From Clostridium facile (GTDB lineage: Bacteria; Bacillota; Clostridia; Oscillospirales; Ruminococcaceae): a stretch of DNA of 64,000 nt. Shown here one piece after another: positions 61,202 through 64,000 of this stretch. The notes below the pieces were generated by a model, which was not told the origin of the DNA, did no database searches, and worked only from the letters and a program-made list of their open reading frames with translations. A program made the position numbers and the translations under genes. How positions within the stretch are numbered: position 1 is the first letter of the stretch; each line of letters begins with the position of its first letter. The DNA lies in assembly GCF_014297275.1 (NCBI RefSeq), contig NZ_JACOQK010000001.1:1-64000 (forward strand), written 5' to 3'.

Positions 61202-62797
61202 ATGCCGATTGTTGTATCTGGAATCCGGATTGGCTTAGATCAAACAGAAGAACAGGCAATCCGGAAAGCAATTAAAAAATTAAAAATTTCCCATAACCTT
61301 GTCAAAGAAGCCTATGTAAATAAGGTATCTTTAGATGCAAGGCGCCAGAACCAGATTACCCTTGTGAATACAGTATGTGTTGAATTAACAGAAGGAGAGT
61401 TAGAAGCTGTGCAGGCAGCTTCCGACTCTTCGGTTGTTTATCGGGAAAAACGTAGCATTTGTTTTACACCTGGATTAGAAAAATTAGAATCCCCCATCGT
61501 AATTGCGGGGTTTGGGCCAGCTGGAATGTTTGCTGCCTTAACCTTAGCCCGACAGGGATACCACCCAATTGTGTTAGAACGTGGTACCGATGTGGATCAA
61601 CGGGTAATAGGGGTAAACCGGTTTTGGAAACAAGGAGTTTTTGACTCAAAGGCGAATGTACAATTTGGAGAAGGTGGAGCAGGCACTTTTTCTGATGGAA
61701 AATTAACAACCCGTATTTCTGACCCTTTTTGTGACCTTGTATTGAAAGATTTTGTGAATCATGGAGCACCAGAGGAAATTTTAAAAAAGGCAAAACCACA
61801 TATTGGTACAGATAAACTTCGACAGGTAGTTAAATCGATCCGAGAAGAAATTCAGTCCCTGGGAGGGGAGATTCGGTTTTGTTCCCAGTTAGAAGGGGTT
61901 ACTTTTCAAAATAACCAGTTAAAATCCATTCGGGTAAATGGGGAAGAAATACCAGCCTCTATATTGATTTTAGCAATAGGACACAGTGCACGGGATACTT
62001 TCTCTATGTTGTTGGAATCTGGCGTTTATTTGGAACCAAAAGCTTTTTCGGTTGGAGCGCGTATTGAGCATCTGCAATCGGAAATTGATAAAGGGCTGTA
62101 TGGAAAGTATGCTGGTCATCCTTTATTACCGAAAGGGGAATATCAGCTTTCTTATCGGAAGAATGGTAGGGGGGTATATACCTTTTGCATGTGTCCCGGT
62201 GGTATGGTAGTTCCTTCCAGTTCCTGTGAAGGGACTGTGGTGACCAATGGGATGAGTGAGTTTGCACGGGATCAGAAAAACGCCAATTCCGCTTTGGTTG
62301 TGGGAGTAGGACCAGAGGATTTCGGTTCCTCCCCATTGGATGGGATAAAGTTCCAACAACGGTTGGAACAACAGGCGTTCCAGCTTGGTGGAAAAGATTA
62401 TCGGGCTCCAGCAGCTACAGTAGGAGAATTTTTAAATCACCGTGTAGGGTTACAGGAAAAGCGGGTACATCCTTCTTATGCTCTGGGCGTGAATCCAGTG
62501 GATTTTGACCGGTTATTTCCCAATATCGTCACCCAAATGATGCGGGAAGGACTAGAGAGGTTTGGAAGGAAGATTCCAGGCTTTGATGCAAGTGATGCTG
62601 TATTAACTGGTCCAGAAACCAGGACAAGTTCTCCAGTACGAATTACTCGAGGAGAGGATTTTTGCGCTGTGGGAAAATCGGGTTTATATCCCTGTGGAGA
62701 AGGTGCTGGATATGCTGGTGGAATTATGAGTGCGGCTGTGGATGGAATCCGCATTGCTTCCGCTATTATTCAAAAATATCAACCTTATGGAGGGTAA
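61202..62797 (+). CDS. FAD-dependent dehydrogenase (COG2509-like)
   Basis: A 531-residue flavoprotein. The dinucleotide-binding motif is VIAGFGPAGMFAALTLARQGYHPIVLERG (about 99-127). Further family segments are ANVQFGEGGAGTFSDGKLTTRI (about 151-172), ARIEHLQSEID and, at the C-terminus, GLYPCGEGAGYAGGIMSAAVDG. This fits the uncharacterised FAD-dependent dehydrogenase family, conserved in Firmicutes, whose substrate is unknown. The N-terminal ~95 residues form a separate small domain. It starts 16 bases after cdaR and follows GGGAGGAC, suggesting one operon with cdaA-cdaR. Confidence 0.9.
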   Translation: MPIVVSGIRIGLDQTEEQAIRKAIKKLKISHNLVKEAYVNKVSLDARRQNQITLVNTVCVELTEGELEAVQAASDSSVVYREKRSICFTPGLEKLESPIVIAGFGPAGMFAALTLARQGYHPIVLERGTDVDQRVIGVNRFWKQGVFDSKANVQFGEGGAGTFSDGKLTTRISDPFCDLVLKDFVNHGAPEEILKKAKPHIGTDKLRQVVKSIREEIQSLGGEIRFCSQLEGVTFQNNQLKSIRVNGEEIPASILILAIGHSARDTFSMLLESGVYLEPKAFSVGARIEHLQSEIDKGLYGKYAGHPLLPKGEYQLSYRKNGRGVYTFCMCPGGMVVPSSSCEGTVVTNGMSEFARDQKNANSALVVGVGPEDFGSSPLDGIKFQQRLEQQAFQLGGKDYRAPAATVGEFLNHRVGLQEKRVHPSYALGVNPVDFDRLFPNIVTQMMREGLERFGRKIPGFDASDAVLTGPETRTSSPVRITRGEDFCAVGKSGLYPCGEGAGYAGGIMSAAVDGIRIASAIIQKYQPYGG

Positions 62798-62801
62798 TGA
62801 G

Positions 62802-63560
62802 ATGAAACTAATTTCTTGGAATGTAAATGGGTTACGTGCCTGCTTAAATAAAGGATTTGATACATTTTTTCGTGAACAGGATGCGGATGTTTTTTGTGTT
62901 CAGGAAACAAAAATGCAGCCCGGACAAACAGATTATCCGTTTGAGGGATACCACCAATATTGGAACAGTGCGGTAAAAAAGGGCTATTCTGGCACTGCGT
63001 TGTTCAGCAAAGAGGAACCCTTGTCAGTGAGTTATGATATTGGGATAGAAGAGCACACAGGAGAAGGACGTGCTATTACTGCGGAATATCCGGGCTTTTA
63101 TTTGGTTACTGTGTATACGCCAAATGCGCAAAGAGAACTGACCCGTTTGGATTACCGTATGAGTTGGGAGGATGCTTTCCGCGATTATTTGCTACAGTTG
63201 AAATCGAAAAAACCAGTTATCGTGTGCGGTGATATGAATGTAGCACATCAGGAAATTGACTTGAAAAACTTTAAAACAAACCGTGGGAATGCAGGGTTTA
63301 CAGATGAAGAGCGGGGAAAGATGAGCCAACTGTTAAATAGCGGTTTTATTGATACATTCCGTTATCTGTACCCAGATAAGGAAGGGGCATACTCCTGGTG
63401 GTCCTATATGTTCCAAGCTAGGGCAAAAAACGCGGGATGGAGAATTGATTATTTTCTGGCTTCGGAGGAATTAAAGGAACGGATAGAAGATGCAGTTATT
63501 TATTCTGATATTATGGGAAGCGACCATTGCCCAGTTGGATTGATTTTAAAGGAAAACTAA
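62802..63560 (+). CDS. xth: Exodeoxyribonuclease III (AP endonuclease)
   Basis: A 252-residue EEP-fold nuclease. MKLISWNVNGLRACLNKGF, CVQETKMQPGQ (about 34-44, catalytic Glu), CGDMNVAHQEIDL (about 142-154), YSWWSY and IMGSDHCPVGLIL (about 237-249, catalytic His) are the ExoA/Xth motifs. It cleaves at abasic sites in base-excision repair. The ATG at 62802 follows GGAGGG and is 4 bases after the preceding stop. The upstream in-frame extension overlaps the FAD gene and is not used. Confidence 0.95.
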   Translation: MKLISWNVNGLRACLNKGFDTFFREQDADVFCVQETKMQPGQTDYPFEGYHQYWNSAVKKGYSGTALFSKEEPLSVSYDIGIEEHTGEGRAITAEYPGFYLVTVYTPNAQRELTRLDYRMSWEDAFRDYLLQLKSKKPVIVCGDMNVAHQEIDLKNFKTNRGNAGFTDEERGKMSQLLNSGFIDTFRYLYPDKEGAYSWWSYMFQARAKNAGWRIDYFLASEELKERIEDAVIYSDIMGSDHCPVGLILKEN

Positions 63561-63602
63561 CAGATAGTATCCGTGTATATTAAAATGGGGATGTGAGAAA
63601 GA

Positions 63603-64000
63603 ATGGTAAAGAAAATTATAACCTCTGTATTAGTAGCAATAAGCCTAATAGCCGGTGTTTTCTTTCTGTTTTTTGGTGTGAAAGGGTCAGTTGAATGGAA
63701 TAATAGGACAAAAAACTATAAGGAAACGGTAGGCTATTATGCAAACTATCGTGTCTATACTACTGACAAATACAAGCCTGTCCGTAAACATACCTTTAGG
63801 ATATACAATCAAAATTCATATCAATTGACCTATTCCTATACCGTTGATGGAAAAGAATACACCGTTTCTACGGATTATGGTGTAGGGAATCTTCCTAATC
63901 AGGGAAGTACCAAGAAGATTTTGTACAACCCCAATGATCCAGAAGAAGCTGTTGTTAAAGGGACAAATAGCAATAGTATCATGATTGGTGTTGGAGTGAT
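63603..64000 (+). CDS. Membrane-anchored protein, DUF3592-like (3' partial)
   Basis: The frame starts ATG at 63603 (MVKKIITSVLVAISLIAG) and is open to the window end; 132 codons are visible. The N-terminal transmembrane segment (about 5-27) is followed by a beta-rich region with YQLTYSYTVDGKEYTVSTDYGVG, STKKILYNPNDPEEAVV, then the start of a second hydrophobic segment (SIMIGVGV). A beta domain between two membrane segments with YNPxNP fits DUF3592 proteins of unknown function. The ribosome site (GTGAGAAAG) is weak. Confidence 0.6.
   Translation, partial: MVKKIITSVLVAISLIAGVFFLFFGVKGSVEWNNRTKNYKETVGYYANYRVYTTDKYKPVRKHTFRIYNQNSYQLTYSYTVDGKEYTVSTDYGVGNLPNQGSTKKILYNPNDPEEAVVKGTNSNSIMIGVGV

Noticed and set aside
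1..64000. CRISPR arrays, prophage, insertion sequences, tRNA or rRNA genes
   Set aside because: I looked for regularly spaced repeats, transposase or integrase motifs, cloverleaf sequences and rRNA-like stretches and found none.

Overview
The window comes from a low-GC, anaerobic, Gram-positive bacterium, most likely a gut member of the Clostridia (Oscillospirales/Ruminococcaceae-like). The supporting genes are ferredoxin-linked central metabolism (pyruvate:ferredoxin oxidoreductase and a four-subunit 2-oxoacid:ferredoxin oxidoreductase), LytR-CpsA-Psr and FtsEX/M23 cell-wall genes, c-di-AMP genes (darA, cdaA, YbbR protein), RicT, and secreted proteins ending in a sortase-type C-terminus. I see no prophage, insertion sequence, CRISPR array, rRNA or tRNA. 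Most of the window is ordinary chromosomal housekeeping DNA, with a few carbohydrate-active and surface genes.

Layout. 1-4.7 kb: 3' part of a CotH/GLUG/FIVAR surface protein and an LCP-family protein. 5.1-7.2 kb: YeiH-type exporter with a divergent LysR regulator. 7.6-12.8 kb: EF-G-like GTPase, DUF4830 protein, RsuA-type pseudouridine synthase, PucR/CdaR-type regulator. 12.9-18.5 kb: ftsE-ftsX, two tandem coiled-coil M23 hydrolases and an S41 protease, a cell-wall hydrolysis operon. 19-22.4 kb: ParA/MinD-like ATPase followed by ferredoxin, alpha, beta and gamma subunits of a 2-oxoacid:ferredoxin oxidoreductase. 22.8-29.7 kb (minus strand): giant sortase-type GH78 alpha-L-rhamnosidase and an L-fucose/L-arabinose isomerase-family enzyme, whose promoters share the same operator architecture. 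30.1-39 kb (minus strand): cytidylate-kinase-like protein, a 56-aa 2[4Fe-4S] ferredoxin, ricT, holB, darA, an Orn/Lys/Arg decarboxylase-family protein, then rplL, rplJ (with L10 leader), rplA, rplK, nusG, secE, rpmG. 39.5-46.8 kb: ddl, murI, a DUF1934 protein, argS, ppx/gppA, ppk1. 47.4-48.3 kb: CorC-like CBS protein (minus). 48.8-54.5 kb: nifJ and GTP-type PEP carboxykinase. 54.9-56.6 kb: secreted C69 dipeptidase with a sortase-type tail. 57.3-64 kb: DUF3343 protein, cysteine desulfurase-like protein, cdaA and YbbR protein, FAD-dependent dehydrogenase, exodeoxyribonuclease III, and the start of a membrane protein.

How the genes work together. Pyruvate and other 2-oxoacids are oxidised with ferredoxin as acceptor (nifJ, the Vor/Kor operon, the small ferredoxin), and PEP carboxykinase links the C4 and C3 pools. 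Cell-wall synthesis (ddl, murI) and remodelling (FtsEX, M23 pair, LCP, C69) are prominent. Cyclic di-AMP synthesis (cdaA with the YbbR protein) and reception (darA) both occur. The most interesting unexplained signals are: the shared promoter/operator module upstream of the rhamnosidase and the isomerase; a perfect 15-bp stem that buries the Shine-Dalgarno sequence of the pseudouridine synthase; a ~960-bp near-identical inverted repeat joining the two FIVAR-bearing surface genes; and GTGGGAGG-type RNA elements in the rplK-rplA operon.
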